Shown: positions 29,330 through 36,959 of the stretch, piece by piece
How the letters are laid out: each line of letters begins with the position of its first letter
How positions within the stretch are numbered: position 1 is the stretch's first letter
Assembly: GCA_016720595.1 (NCBI GenBank)
Contig: JADKKI010000012.1
Coordinates: forward strand, 214,169 to 278,168
DNA: 64,000 nt
Direction of reading: 5' to 3'
DNA from: Myxococcales bacterium
GTDB taxonomy: Bacteria; Myxococcota_A; Polyangia; Haliangiales; Haliangiaceae
Translations under genes and position numbers: made by a program
Notes under the pieces: model-generated
Databases searched by the model: none
Seen by the model: the letters and a program-made list of their open reading frames with translations, nothing else
What the model was told of the DNA's origin: nothing

Positions 29330-30892
29330 TTATGGCTGGGGCGCCGGCTTCGCAGGCTCCTGCTTCACGCCCACGTCCGGCCCTGACATCGCGACCACCG
29401 CGGCAGCGATCCCGGCCGCCAGGAGGACCAGGGCGACGATCAGGAGCGGCATCTTGGACTTCTTGCGGCCCTTGGTGGTGTGGCGAGCGCCCGGCGTGGG
29501 GGCGATGCGCATGCCCGCCGGTGGCTGCTGCGAGGTCTGTGGCGCGCGACGGGGCGCGGTGGACATCGTCTCCACCGGATCGGGCCCCTGGGGAGGAGGC
29601 GTCGGGGTCGGGAGCATCGAGGGCCCGGAGTCGAGCAGCCGGGGGCCCGAATCGAGGCGTGGGCCGGCGTCGAGATCGACCAGCGGCTTGGCGCCGTCGG
29701 AGTTCTCGAGATCCATCATGTTGATGATCGAGGTCAGCTCGACGCCCGCGAACTTGCCGACCTCGGTCTTGGGCCGCGAGCCTCGATCGGCGGTCCGCGT
29801 GCGAGCCATCGCGATCGAGTGGATCGAGACCGGGCCGATGCCGAGATCCTCCTCCTCCGGCTCGTCCGCCTCGTCGTCGTCGTCGGACATGTCGTAGACC
29901 TCGGTGCCCGCGCGCTTACCCTCCGCGTAGCCGAGATCGTCGTCGTCATCGTCGCCGCGCCACTGATCCGTGGGACCACAGGTCTCGAGCAGCTCGCGCG
30001 CGAGCTCCGGTGCCGCGATCAGGAGGCCGTTGCGGTGCGCACACCGGGTCAGCGCCTCGTTGAGCTCACCCGCGGTCTGGAACCGATCGTCGGGCGACAG
30101 CGAGAGCGCCTTCTTCATGATCGCGTCGAGATCGGCCGGCAACCCCGGCACCTTCTTCGACACGCTCGGGATCGGCTGCGAATAGATCTCGTCGGCCGAA
30201 GTGGTGAGGCCCGCATGAACGAACAGCCGCTCGCCGGTGAGCACCTCGAACATGCACACCGCGAGCGAGTACAGATCGCTCCGGTGATCGAGTGGCTCGC
30301 TCTTCGCCTGCTCGGGCGACATGTACCCGATCTTTCCCTTCACCTTGTAGAACAGCGAGTTGTGCGTGGCGGCCTTCGCGATCCCGAAATCGGTGAGCTT
30401 CACCTCACCGGTGTAGGAGACCAGGATGTTCGAGGGCGACACGTCGCGGTGGATCAGCTTGAGCGGCTGCCCGTCGAAGTCTCGCTTCACGTGAGCGTAG
30501 GCGAGAGCGCTCAGGGTCTCGCGGCAGATCCGGATCGCCGCCGCCGGCGAGAACCGCTTGCCGCGCCGCTTGGCGCGCTTGATCAGCGTCCGGAGATCCC
30601 CGCCCGGCAGGTACTCCATCACGATGAAGTACTCGCCGCCGGCGGTGACGAGATCGATCGTGTGGACGATGTTGGCGTGGTCGAGCGTGGCGGACAGCTT
30701 CGCCTCGCGCAGGAACAGATCGATGAACTCCTCCTGCTGCGTGAACTCCGGTAGGAGCTGCTTCAGCACCACCTCCATCTCGAACCCACCGGCGCCGAGC
30801 TTCTTGCCGACGTAGATCGCGCCCATCCCGCCCTCGGAGAGATGCTCCAGGACGACATAGCGATCGATCGGTGCGCCCCCGGCGTCGACCAT
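29330..30892 (-). CDS. Ser/Thr protein kinase with C-terminal membrane helix
   Basis: 520 residues from ATG 30892. The catalytic domain covers 10-285: Gly-loop SEGGMGAIYV, Lys44, HRDVSPSN with Asp150, DFG at 168-170 and MSPEQ in the activation segment. An acidic linker follows (GDDDDDDLGYAEG, DDDDEADEPEEEDLG) and a proline-rich stretch. The end has a single hydrophobic helix (MPLLIVALVLLAAGIAAAVVAM), placing the kinase inside and a short tail outside. It is probably co-transcribed with the FHA activator. Its -10-like TACACT lies 9 nt before the ATG. Confidence 0.95.
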   Translation of the reverse strand: MVDAGGAPIDRYVVLEHLSEGGMGAIYVGKKLGAGGFEMEVVLKQLLPEFTQQEEFIDLFLREAKLSATLDHANIVHTIDLVTAGGEYFIVMEYLPGGDLRTLIKRAKRRGKRFSPAAAIRICRETLSALAYAHVKRDFDGQPLKLIHRDVSPSNILVSYTGEVKLTDFGIAKAATHNSLFYKVKGKIGYMSPEQAKSEPLDHRSDLYSLAVCMFEVLTGERLFVHAGLTTSADEIYSQPIPSVSKKVPGLPADLDAIMKKALSLSPDDRFQTAGELNEALTRCAHRNGLLIAAPELARELLETCGPTDQWRGDDDDDDLGYAEGKRAGTEVYDMSDDDDEADEPEEEDLGIGPVSIHSIAMARTRTADRGSRPKTEVGKFAGVELTSIINMMDLENSDGAKPLVDLDAGPRLDSGPRLLDSGPSMLPTPTPPPQGPDPVETMSTAPRRAPQTSQQPPAGMRIAPTPGARHTTKGRKKSKMPLLIVALVLLAAGIAAAVVAMSGPDVGVKQEPAKPAPQP

Positions 30893-30901
30893 GCAGCGCG
30901 C

Positions 30902-30907
30902 AGTGTA
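30902..30907 (-). promoter_or_regulatory. -10-like TACACT for the kinase at 30892
   Basis: Read leftward, TACACT lies 9 nt before ATG 30892. A rightward TAACAT at 30906-30911 precedes GTG 30921 by 9 nt, so the two hexamers overlap in a very short divergent promoter. Confidence 0.4.
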
Positions 30908-30920
30908 ACATTGCCTCCCC

Positions 30921-31352
30921 GTGAGCGAAGCTGACGGCTACCGGCTACGACCTGTTCGGGAGGCGCGATCTCGCGACGAGCGCTCACGGCGTGGCGAGCT
31001 GGCAGGTGCCGCCGGCGATGCTCGTGACACGGCCGCGCGCCTCGCCGAGGCCACCCGGCGCGTCGACGAGGCACGCGCTGCCCTCGAGGCCGCGCGACGC
31101 ACCAGCGGCACGAGCAGCTCCGCTGCCGCACTCGCTCGGGCGGAGCAGTTCCTGGTCCGGCGCCGGCGCGAGCTCGAGCTCGCGATCGACGCCCAGCTCC
31201 GCGCCGACGCGCTCCATCGTGGCCAGCTCGCTGTCGTGGACACCGCTCGCGGTCAGCTCGCGCAGGCGCGCGCCCGGCGCGAGGTGATCGAACGACACTT
31301 CGCACACTGGCGCACCGAACGTCGCAAGCTCGCGGAACGCCGAGAGGATTGA
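30921..31352 (+). CDS. Coiled-coil protein, FliJ/YscO-like in form
   Basis: 143 residues from GTG 30921. It is almost wholly helical with heptad-like Ala/Leu/Glu/Arg pattern (AARLAEATRRVDEARAALEAARR, RRRRELELAIDAQLRADAL, VDTARGQLAQARARREVIERH). This shape resembles FliJ/YscO-type secretion chaperones, but no secretion genes are near and the similarity may be only coiled-coil. It starts 29 bp from the divergent kinase. Confidence 0.6.
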   Translation: MSEADGYRLRPVREARSRDERSRRGELAGAAGDARDTAARLAEATRRVDEARAALEAARRTSGTSSSAAALARAEQFLVRRRRELELAIDAQLRADALHRGQLAVVDTARGQLAQARARREVIERHFAHWRTERRKLAERRED

Positions 31353-31394
31353 CCAACCGCTGCAACCGGCCCGGCCCCGTCGTGTCTGGTCTGC

Positions 31395-31688
31395 ATGCGC
31401 ACACTGCTCGCCTCTGCCCTGCTGACCGCCGCCCTCGCCGCGCCCGCCCTCGCCCAGCCTGCGAAGGCTGCCGACGTCACCACGATGGCCTCGGATGACT
31501 GCGCGAAGGCGCGCAAGGCGGGCAAGACCTGCGTCCTCACGATCGAGGACGAGGACATCACCGGGACGACCCCGACCTATGGGGACACCAACACCGCGAT
31601 CGTCGGCTTTGGCGACCACGACAGCCTGATCAAGCTCCGTCGTGACTTCATCCCCGAGATCCTGCGAACCGCAGAAGACATCGACTAA
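31395..31688 (+). CDS. Small secreted protein
   Basis: 97 residues from ATG 31395. A clear signal peptide (LLASALLTAALAAPALA-QPA) predicts export and cleavage after ALA. The mature part has two Cys (DDCAKARKAGKTCVLTIED), probably a disulfide, and an acidic strand-rich core. No family recognised. It is followed by a promoter-like TATAAT at 31700. Confidence 0.7.
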   Translation: MRTLLASALLTAALAAPALAQPAKAADVTTMASDDCAKARKAGKTCVLTIEDEDITGTTPTYGDTNTAIVGFGDHDSLIKLRRDFIPEILRTAEDID

Positions 31689-31699
31689 CGCGACCTGCT

Positions 31700-31705
31700 T
31701 ATAAT
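31700..31705 (+). promoter_or_regulatory. Consensus -10 TATAAT before a TTG start
   Basis: A perfect TATAAT ends 7 nt before TTG 31713. No ribosome-binding site fits, so the transcript is probably leaderless. A -35 is not evident (GACATC at 31677-31682 is poor). Confidence 0.5.
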
Positions 31706-31712
31706 CGGCGCG

Positions 31713-31991
31713 TTGCGCCCCCTGCCCCCTGTCCTCGCTCTCGCGCTCGCGGTCGCCGCTGGCGCGCCCGGCTGTACCGAGCCGCGCAGCGCCGTGTGCA
31801 AGGAGGTCTGCAAGCGCGAGGCGGAGTGCGTGGACGTCACCGGCAGCAAGATGCCGTTCGACGAGAAGGAGTGCGTCGCCGCGTGTGCCGCGCTCGAGAA
31901 TGACGCTGCCGACAACGGCGCCAAGGTGATGCGCCACATCGACTGCGTCCACAAGCAGCAGGCGTGCAGCGCCGTCCTGGAGTGCAAGTAG
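31713..31991 (+). CDS. Small Cys-rich lipoprotein
   Basis: 92 residues from TTG 31713. The signal peptide ends in AGAPGC, giving a lipidated Cys. The mature part has seven further Cys (VCKEVCKREAECVDV, KECVAACAAL, DCVHKQQACSAVLECK), typical of small disulfide-rich lipoproteins of Myxococcota. The TTG start is accepted because the signal peptide follows directly and the -10 box sits 7 nt away. Its TAG shares a base with the GTG of the next gene. Confidence 0.7.
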   Translation: MRPLPPVLALALAVAAGAPGCTEPRSAVCKEVCKREAECVDVTGSKMPFDEKECVAACAALENDAADNGAKVMRHIDCVHKQQACSAVLECK

Positions 31992-32857
31992 TGCTGAGCG
32001 CCACGAGCACACGGCCGTTCGGCCAGAGCACGTTCCAGACCACGATCTTCCTCGAGCGCCGGTTTCGCGCGCACCTCGTGACGCGCGATCGGCTGCTCTA
32101 TGACTCCACGTATGCACCTCCCGCGAAGAAGGCGAGCGCGTTCGTCCATCTCTACGCGAGCCTGAACGGCTCGATCTCGATCGACCGCGGTCCCACCGTG
32201 ACCGGCGCGCAGGCGTACGTGATGGCAGAGAACGAGTTCGATCGCGTGATGCCCGGATCTCCGACGTTCCGGTCGTGGGGCGAGCCCGGCACCATCGTCG
32301 AGCTGCGGATCCCCGCGAACGATCTCCGGTTGCCGGTGGGCCTGCGCCACGGTCAGATCGTGCTCCCCACCGCGGTCTGGGAGGCGTACGCCGCTCTCGA
32401 GGCCGCGCGGAGCGAGCCGGCGCTGCACCAGCTGATCGTGCGGCTCGGCGAGGCCGGCGTGCTGTCGAAGGACCTGACGTCGAGCGTGGTCGCCGAGGAG
32501 CCCGAGCGGTTCGTGCGGCTGTGGACGGTGCTCCGGCCGCTGTACGAGGACCTGGCGACCTCGGCCTCGCTCAAGCAGATCGCGATCGTGGCGAAGCTGT
32601 CCTTGCGGCAGCTCGGCCGCGATCTCGGCGATCTCACGCGCACGTTCGGGCTGTTCGGCGCCGGGTTTCGCGACGCGATGCGCGTGCTGCGGCTGCGCGC
32701 GGCCGTGCTGCTGCTGTCCGCGCCGGGAGGCACGCCGAGCGATGTGGCCAAGGCCGTGGGCTACGGCAGCCTCGATGCGATGGGGCGCGCGTTCCGCGAT
32801 GCCCAGCTGCCCGCGCCGAGCGTGGTGCAGGATGCCGTGCGCTACCCGACCGTGTGA
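31991..32857 (+). CDS. AraC-type helix-turn-helix regulator
   Basis: About 288 residues from GTG 31991. The C-terminal half holds two helix-turn-helix-like segments (SLKQIAIVAKLSLRQLGRDLGDLTRTFG and TPSDVAKAVGYGSLDAMGRAFRDA), the second with the FxxA/GY-S-x-F/R pattern of AraC proteins. The N-terminal half is a beta-rich ligand-like domain (HLYASLNGSISID). Effector and targets are unknown; it converges with no gap on the MFS gene. Confidence 0.75.
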   Translation: MLSATSTRPFGQSTFQTTIFLERRFRAHLVTRDRLLYDSTYAPPAKKASAFVHLYASLNGSISIDRGPTVTGAQAYVMAENEFDRVMPGSPTFRSWGEPGTIVELRIPANDLRLPVGLRHGQIVLPTAVWEAYAALEAARSEPALHQLIVRLGEAGVLSKDLTSSVVAEEPERFVRLWTVLRPLYEDLATSASLKQIAIVAKLSLRQLGRDLGDLTRTFGLFGAGFRDAMRVLRLRAAVLLLSAPGGTPSDVAKAVGYGSLDAMGRAFRDAQLPAPSVVQDAVRYPTV

Positions 32858-34192
32858 TCAGCTCAGCAGCGGAGCGACCACGTAGACCGTGAGGGCGGCG
32901 AGCGTGGCGGCGAGCAGGAGCACGGCGATCACGCCACGTTCTGGGAGCGCAGCTCCGCCTGCGCGGGGCAGCTCGCGCGAGGTCTGCCTGGGATCGATCG
33001 CGAGCAGCCACCCCGTGACGATCACCTGGAACACGGCGGCGGCCGCGTAGCACGAGGCGAAGTCGAGGTGCTCGTTCAACGTCGAGGCGAACCGGTAGCC
33101 GACGGTGCTCGAGAAGTTCGCGAACGCCATGTACGCGGTGAACTGCGACGCGCCGATCTTCGGCCACGACACATCCATACACAGCGCGAACAGCGTGACC
33201 GTCAGGATCGACTGGCACAGCGCCTCGTACAGCGCCATCGGGTAGACGAAGGCATCGCTGTCCCACGACGAGCTCATCCGGCTGAACACCAGCCACCCCG
33301 CGGCCATCGCGATCGAGGCGATCGCCGCGAGCCGGCGCCTCCCGAGCAGGTCGGCGAGCAGCCCTCCCACCACCGAGCCACCGACCCCGGCGGCCAGCCC
33401 GAGCGCGCCGGTGAGGCTCGTGTACTTCTCGGTGCTCCAGTGGAGCTGCTGTGTGAACAGCACGAACCCGTTCGCCGTCAGCACGCCGAGCGCGAAGTTC
33501 ACCGTCAGCATGAGCAGCGCCATCACCAGCGCCGAGCGCACCGAGAACACCTCCACGAGCCCGCGCACCACGACCATGAACTTCGGCCGGGGCTCCGGTG
33601 GACGATCCGATTCGCGCACGAGCAGCGGGACCAGCATGATCGCGACGAGGATCACCGTCTGAACGATCAGCGCAGCGGAGAAGCTCGAGCGAGCGATCAA
33701 CCACGACATTCCACCGCCGCCGATCATGCCGCCGCCGTACTTCGAGGCGTACATGAAGCCGTTGGCGCGACCGCGCTCGCTCTCGTCGAGGAGATCCACG
33801 GCCAGCGCATCCACGGCCACGTCCTGCAGCGAGTTGAACACCGTGTGGAGCAGGATCATCCACGCGAGGATCTTCAGATCGAGCGTGAGATCCGGGATCA
33901 GGATCATCGAGATGATGGTCAGCGCCATCATCAGCTGCGCGAAGATGATCCACGGGCGACGGCGCCCGAACCGCGGCAGCGTGAACGTGTCGATGATCGG
34001 CCCCCACGCCCACTTGAACGCGTACGGCAGCGTGGTCATCGCGAGCGCCGAGCCCACCGATCCGGCATCGAGACCGCGATGCGCGAGGTACGCGGGGATC
34101 GTGATCGCCGTGAACCCCCACGGGATGCCCTGCGCCACGTACAACGTGCACAGCGTGAACAGCCGCAGCCACCGTCGCTCCGCGAGGCTCAC
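32858..34192 (-). CDS. MFS transporter, AmpG/acetyl-CoA-carrier-like
   Basis: 444 residues from GTG 34192. About 12 transmembrane helices. Family marks are LYVAQGIPWGFTAITIPAYL, ALAMTTLPYAFKWAWGPIIDTF, RRRPWIIFAQ and LQDVAVDALAVDLL, all typical of the AmpG/SLC33 branch that moves muropeptides or acyl-CoA-like solutes. Substrate is not predictable. Upstream starts (up to 34645) are rejected: that part is Arg/Pro-rich and overlaps the GIDE gene in antisense. Confidence 0.85.
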   Translation of the reverse strand: MSLAERRWLRLFTLCTLYVAQGIPWGFTAITIPAYLAHRGLDAGSVGSALAMTTLPYAFKWAWGPIIDTFTLPRFGRRRPWIIFAQLMMALTIISMILIPDLTLDLKILAWMILLHTVFNSLQDVAVDALAVDLLDESERGRANGFMYASKYGGGMIGGGGMSWLIARSSFSAALIVQTVILVAIMLVPLLVRESDRPPEPRPKFMVVVRGLVEVFSVRSALVMALLMLTVNFALGVLTANGFVLFTQQLHWSTEKYTSLTGALGLAAGVGGSVVGGLLADLLGRRRLAAIASIAMAAGWLVFSRMSSSWDSDAFVYPMALYEALCQSILTVTLFALCMDVSWPKIGASQFTAYMAFANFSSTVGYRFASTLNEHLDFASCYAAAAVFQVIVTGWLLAIDPRQTSRELPRAGGAALPERGVIAVLLLAATLAALTVYVVAPLLS

Positions 34193-34273
34193 GAGCCGAG
34201 CGTAGCAGCTACGGCGGCGTGGAACCCCGCACCGGCGAACCACCAGCGCCGGATTCCCGGGCAGACTCGAGCT

Positions 34274-34927
34274 GTGGCGTTCTACGACCGGTTCTTCTCG
34301 CGGCTGCGGGCGTCGCTCGGCGAGCCGCTCGGCAAGAGCCTGCGCCGGCGCCTGCGCGCAGCGGCTCCCGCCGCGATCTCGGAGCTGCGCGAGGGCCTGC
34401 ACTGCCGGATCGCGGGCACCGTGCGCGCGCTCGATCAGGGCTCGCTCGAGGCCCCGCTGTGCGGGCTGCCCTGCGTGGCGTACCTGCTCGAGGTGATCGA
34501 GCAGCACGTATCTGGCCTCGCGCCGGGAAGTACGCGGGAGCTCGTGATCTACGATCGCCAGGCCGTGCCGTTCTTGCTCGTCGATGGGGAGCACCGCGCC
34601 GTGATCGATCCGACCCACGCCCAGCTCCTGCTGGTGGCAGATCACGAGCTACAGGCGAGCTCGCCACTCGAGCTCTCTCCCCGCGCGCGCGCGGTCCTCC
34701 AGCGCTACGTCCCGCACCGAGCCGACGACTGGGATCGCACCACGCGGATCTGGTTTCGCGAGGCGATCGTCGAGCTTGGCGATCGGATCTCGATCGCGGG
34801 GGTCGGGCGACGGGAGGCCGATCCGCTCGCAAGCACCGAGCGCGGATATCGCGACGACGTCCACCAGCGCCTCCGGTTCGAGGGCTCCGCGCAGGTGCCC
34901 CTGCTGATCGGGAGCGATCCTCCATGA
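34274..34927 (+). CDS. GIDE-like domain protein
   Basis: 217 residues from GTG 34274. The region ISELREGLHCRIAGTVRALDQGSLEAPLCGLPCVAYLLEVIEQ and VPFLLVDGEHRAVIDPTHAQL resembles the GIDE domain seen in MULAN-type E3 ligases and in bacterial membrane proteins. It lacks the obvious membrane helices of the 35072 paralogue. The function in bacteria is unknown. Its stop overlaps the start of the 40-residue gene at 34924. Confidence 0.65.
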   Translation: MAFYDRFFSRLRASLGEPLGKSLRRRLRAAAPAAISELREGLHCRIAGTVRALDQGSLEAPLCGLPCVAYLLEVIEQHVSGLAPGSTRELVIYDRQAVPFLLVDGEHRAVIDPTHAQLLLVADHELQASSPLELSPRARAVLQRYVPHRADDWDRTTRIWFREAIVELGDRISIAGVGRREADPLASTERGYRDDVHQRLRFEGSAQVPLLIGSDPP

Positions 34928-35046
34928 CGAGCACCAAGCTGTGCCTCCTCCTGGTCGCGGGGGGCATCGCGATCGTGGGCCCGCCACGCCGGATCCAGCT
35001 CGTCGCCCACGAAGGGCATCCGCTCACGATCGGGAGCGCACGCTGA
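34924..35046 (+). CDS. 40-residue putative membrane peptide between two GIDE genes
   Basis: A start ATG at 34924 overlaps the preceding TGA (ATGA), and the frame runs to 35046. The first 20 residues (TSTKLCLLLVAGGIAIVGPP) form one short hydrophobic helix. Coupled position and hydrophobicity support a real gene, but nothing else does. It may be the degraded start of a longer protein. Confidence 0.4.
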   Translation: MTSTKLCLLLVAGGIAIVGPPRRIQLVAHEGHPLTIGSAR

Positions 35047-35071
35047 ACGTTCCGCGATACGCTTGATCACG

Positions 35072-35794
35072 ATGAGCCTGGCGCACCTCCAGTCCGTGAT
35101 GGCGTATCGACGGTCGGGCCTGGGGGCCGATGTCTGGATCCTGATCCTGCTGGCGATCGGCGCGATCGCCCTGTTCGGCTGGTACTTCGGCGCCGCCCAG
35201 CGCCTCAAGCGCCAGCTCCGGGCCGCCAAGCCGTGGTCGCTGAACGAGCTGCCCGAGGACACGCACGGCCGCGTGATCGGCCAGGCGCGCGCGCTCGGAG
35301 AGCAGCTCGTAGGTCCGCTCACCGGCCGCCCGTGCGTCTACTACATCGCCATGGTCGAGGAGCAGCGGTCGACCGGCCGGTCGTCGTACTGGCGCACGGT
35401 CGCGTCCGAGACCCGCGGCGTGCCGTTCATGCTCGAGGACGGCACCGGGCGCGCGATCATCGATCCGAACGGCGCGCAGGTCGCGCTCGACTTCGATGGC
35501 AACAGCAAGTCCGGCACGTTCAACAACGCCGATCCGGTCCAGGAGGCGTTCCTCGCGCGACACGGGCAGAACAGTGAAGGCTGGGTGTTCAACAAGACCC
35601 TGCGCTACCGCGAGGCGATGATCGAGATCGGCGAGACCATCTCGGTCCTCGGCTCCGGAACGCGCGAGCCCGATCCGAACGCTGCACCCGAGGCCGCGTA
35701 TCGCGGCTCGCCACCCACCCGGCTTCGTCTGACCAGCTCGCCGCGGTTCCCGTTGATCATCAGCGACGATCCCGCGACCACGCGGACGACCTGA
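35072..35794 (+). CDS. GIDE-domain membrane protein
   Basis: 240 residues from ATG 35072, with TACGCT at 35058-35063. An N-terminal membrane helix (DVWILILLAIGAIALFGWYFG) is followed by a GIDE-type domain (GRVIGQARALGEQLVGPLTGRPCVYYIAMVEE, VPFMLEDGTGRAIIDPNGAQVALDF). The Cys in GRPCVYY aligns with the one in the upstream paralogue (GLPCVAY). The pair probably arose by duplication. Confidence 0.7.
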   Translation: MSLAHLQSVMAYRRSGLGADVWILILLAIGAIALFGWYFGAAQRLKRQLRAAKPWSLNELPEDTHGRVIGQARALGEQLVGPLTGRPCVYYIAMVEEQRSTGRSSYWRTVASETRGVPFMLEDGTGRAIIDPNGAQVALDFDGNSKSGTFNNADPVQEAFLARHGQNSEGWVFNKTLRYREAMIEIGETISVLGSGTREPDPNAAPEAAYRGSPPTRLRLTSSPRFPLIISDDPATTRTT

Positions 35795-35800
35795 TCGATC

Positions 35801-35840
35801 CAGATCCAGGCCAGATCCAGGCCAGATCCAGGCCAGATCC
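35801..35840. repeat. Tandem 11-bp repeats (CAGATCCAGGC)
   Basis: CAGATCCAGGC occurs three times in a row at 35801-35833 and partly a fourth time to 35840, just downstream of the GIDE gene. This looks like a minisatellite-type slippage tract. Confidence 0.75.
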
Positions 35841-35991
35841 ACGAGCGGAGCACCCGGTGGACAGACAGCTGGGTCACGGTGCGACAGCGTCAGTGGTGCG
35901 ACGATCGATGCGACAGGTCTCAGGCCTCGGTCCTGGGTTGTAACCCATCGAGATCACGTCACTTCGGGTTGGCTCGCGTGTTGAACAAGGA

Positions 35992-36026
35992 CTCCTCGCG
36001 GCGTTGATGCCGCAGTTTCCAAGGAG
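35992..36026 (+). promoter_or_regulatory. Leader hairpin covering the ribosome site of the 36033 gene
   Basis: CTCCT (35992-35996) is complementary to AGGAG (36022-36026) of the ribosome site. Inside, GCGGC (35998-36002) pairs with GCCGC (36009-36013). The stem could hide the ribosome site until it is opened. Confidence 0.4.
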
Positions 36027-36032
36027 CCCGTC

Positions 36033-36188
36033 ATGTCCAGCCGCCTCGCCACCATCGCCACCCGCCAGAAGCAGAGCTTTTTTCGCGACGTCGTGTTCGC
36101 CGCGCTCATCGCGCTCGCCGCGGTCGTCTCGGTGTCCACGGTCGGCTCGGCGGTCTCCGGCGCCTCCACGCACCTCGCGCAGCGCTAG
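36033..36188 (+). CDS. 51-residue small membrane protein
   Basis: ATG 36033 is preceded by an unusually good ribosome site (AAGGAG at 36021-36026, six bases before the start). The frame runs to TAG 36186-36188. After a basic, polar N-terminus (TIATRQKQSFFRD) comes a single hydrophobic helix of about 22 residues (VVFAALIALAAVVSVSTVGSA). The basic N-terminus and helix suggest an inner-membrane protein with N-terminus inside. No homologue recalled. A frame on the same strand (36004-36279) does not share this start and is a shadow. Confidence 0.7.
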   Translation: MSSRLATIATRQKQSFFRDVVFAALIALAAVVSVSTVGSAVSGASTHLAQR

Positions 36189-36227
36189 CCCGCTTCCGGT
36201 CGCCGGGCTGCGGTACGTTCCGCGCCC

Positions 36228-36860
36228 ATGGCAGGCACCGTCCACGTCATCGATCATCCACTCGTCCAGCACAAGCTGACGCTGATGCGCTCCAAGGAGA
36301 CCAGCACCAGCAAGTTCCGCAGCTTGCTGCGCGAGATCAGCATGCTCCTCGCGTACGAGGTGTGGCGGGATCTGAAGACCAGCCTCGTCCAGATCGAGAC
36401 CCCGATCGCCCCGATGATGGCGCCGATGCTCGACGGCAAGAAGACCGCGATCATCGCGATCCTCCGCGCCGGCGGCGGCATCCTCGAGGGCATGCTCGAC
36501 GTGCTGCCCTCTGCACGGATCGGCCACATCGGCCTGTACCGTGACCCGAAGACGCTCGAGCCGGTCGAGTACTACTACAAGGTCCCCGACGACATGCCCA
36601 ACCGCGAGGTGATCGTCGTCGATCCGATGCTCGCCACCGGCAACTCGGCGGTCGCCGCGGTCGCGCGCCTCAAGGCGAGCGGGCCCCGCTCGATCAAGTT
36701 CGTCTGCCTGCTGGCGTGCCCGGAGGGACTCAAGACGTTCCACGCCGCGCACCCCGATGTCGCGGTCTACACCGCCGCCATCGACGAGCGGCTCAACGAG
36801 AAGAGCTACATCGTCCCAGGTCTCGGCGACGCTGGCGACCGGCTGTTCGGCACCAAGTGA
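36228..36860 (+). CDS. upp: Uracil phosphoribosyltransferase
   Basis: 210 residues from ATG 36228, normal length. It makes UMP from uracil and PRPP in pyrimidine salvage. The PRPP-binding loop is [14 protein letters not shown] (128-141), and the uracil pocket block is [17 protein letters not shown] at the end. The early [12 protein letters not shown] and ILRAGGG motifs are typical. TACGTT at 36214-36219 lies 8 nt before the ATG. Confidence 0.96.
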   Translation: MAGTVHVIDHPLVQHKLTLMRSKETSTSKFRSLLREISMLLAYEVWRDLKTSLVQIETPIAPMMAPMLDGKKTAIIAILRAGGGILEGMLDVLPSARIGHIGLYRDPKTLEPVEYYYKVPDDMPNREVIVVDPMLATGNSAVAAVARLKASGPRSIKFVCLLACPEGLKTFHAAHPDVAVYTAAIDERLNEKSYIVPGLGDAGDRLFGTK

Positions 36861-36959
36861 TTCGCGCCCGGCACTGAGCGAGGCTCTGATCTCCGTTCAG
36901 CCGCAGTGTTTGCGAGCCGGTTACGCGCCGGAAACATGCTCCCGCTCACCATCGGGGGC

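Noticed and set aside
33068..34927. Rightward frame extending the GIDE gene upstream to 33068
   Set aside because: The extra 402 residues are antisense to the MFS transporter and Arg/His-rich; GTG 34274 begins the real protein.
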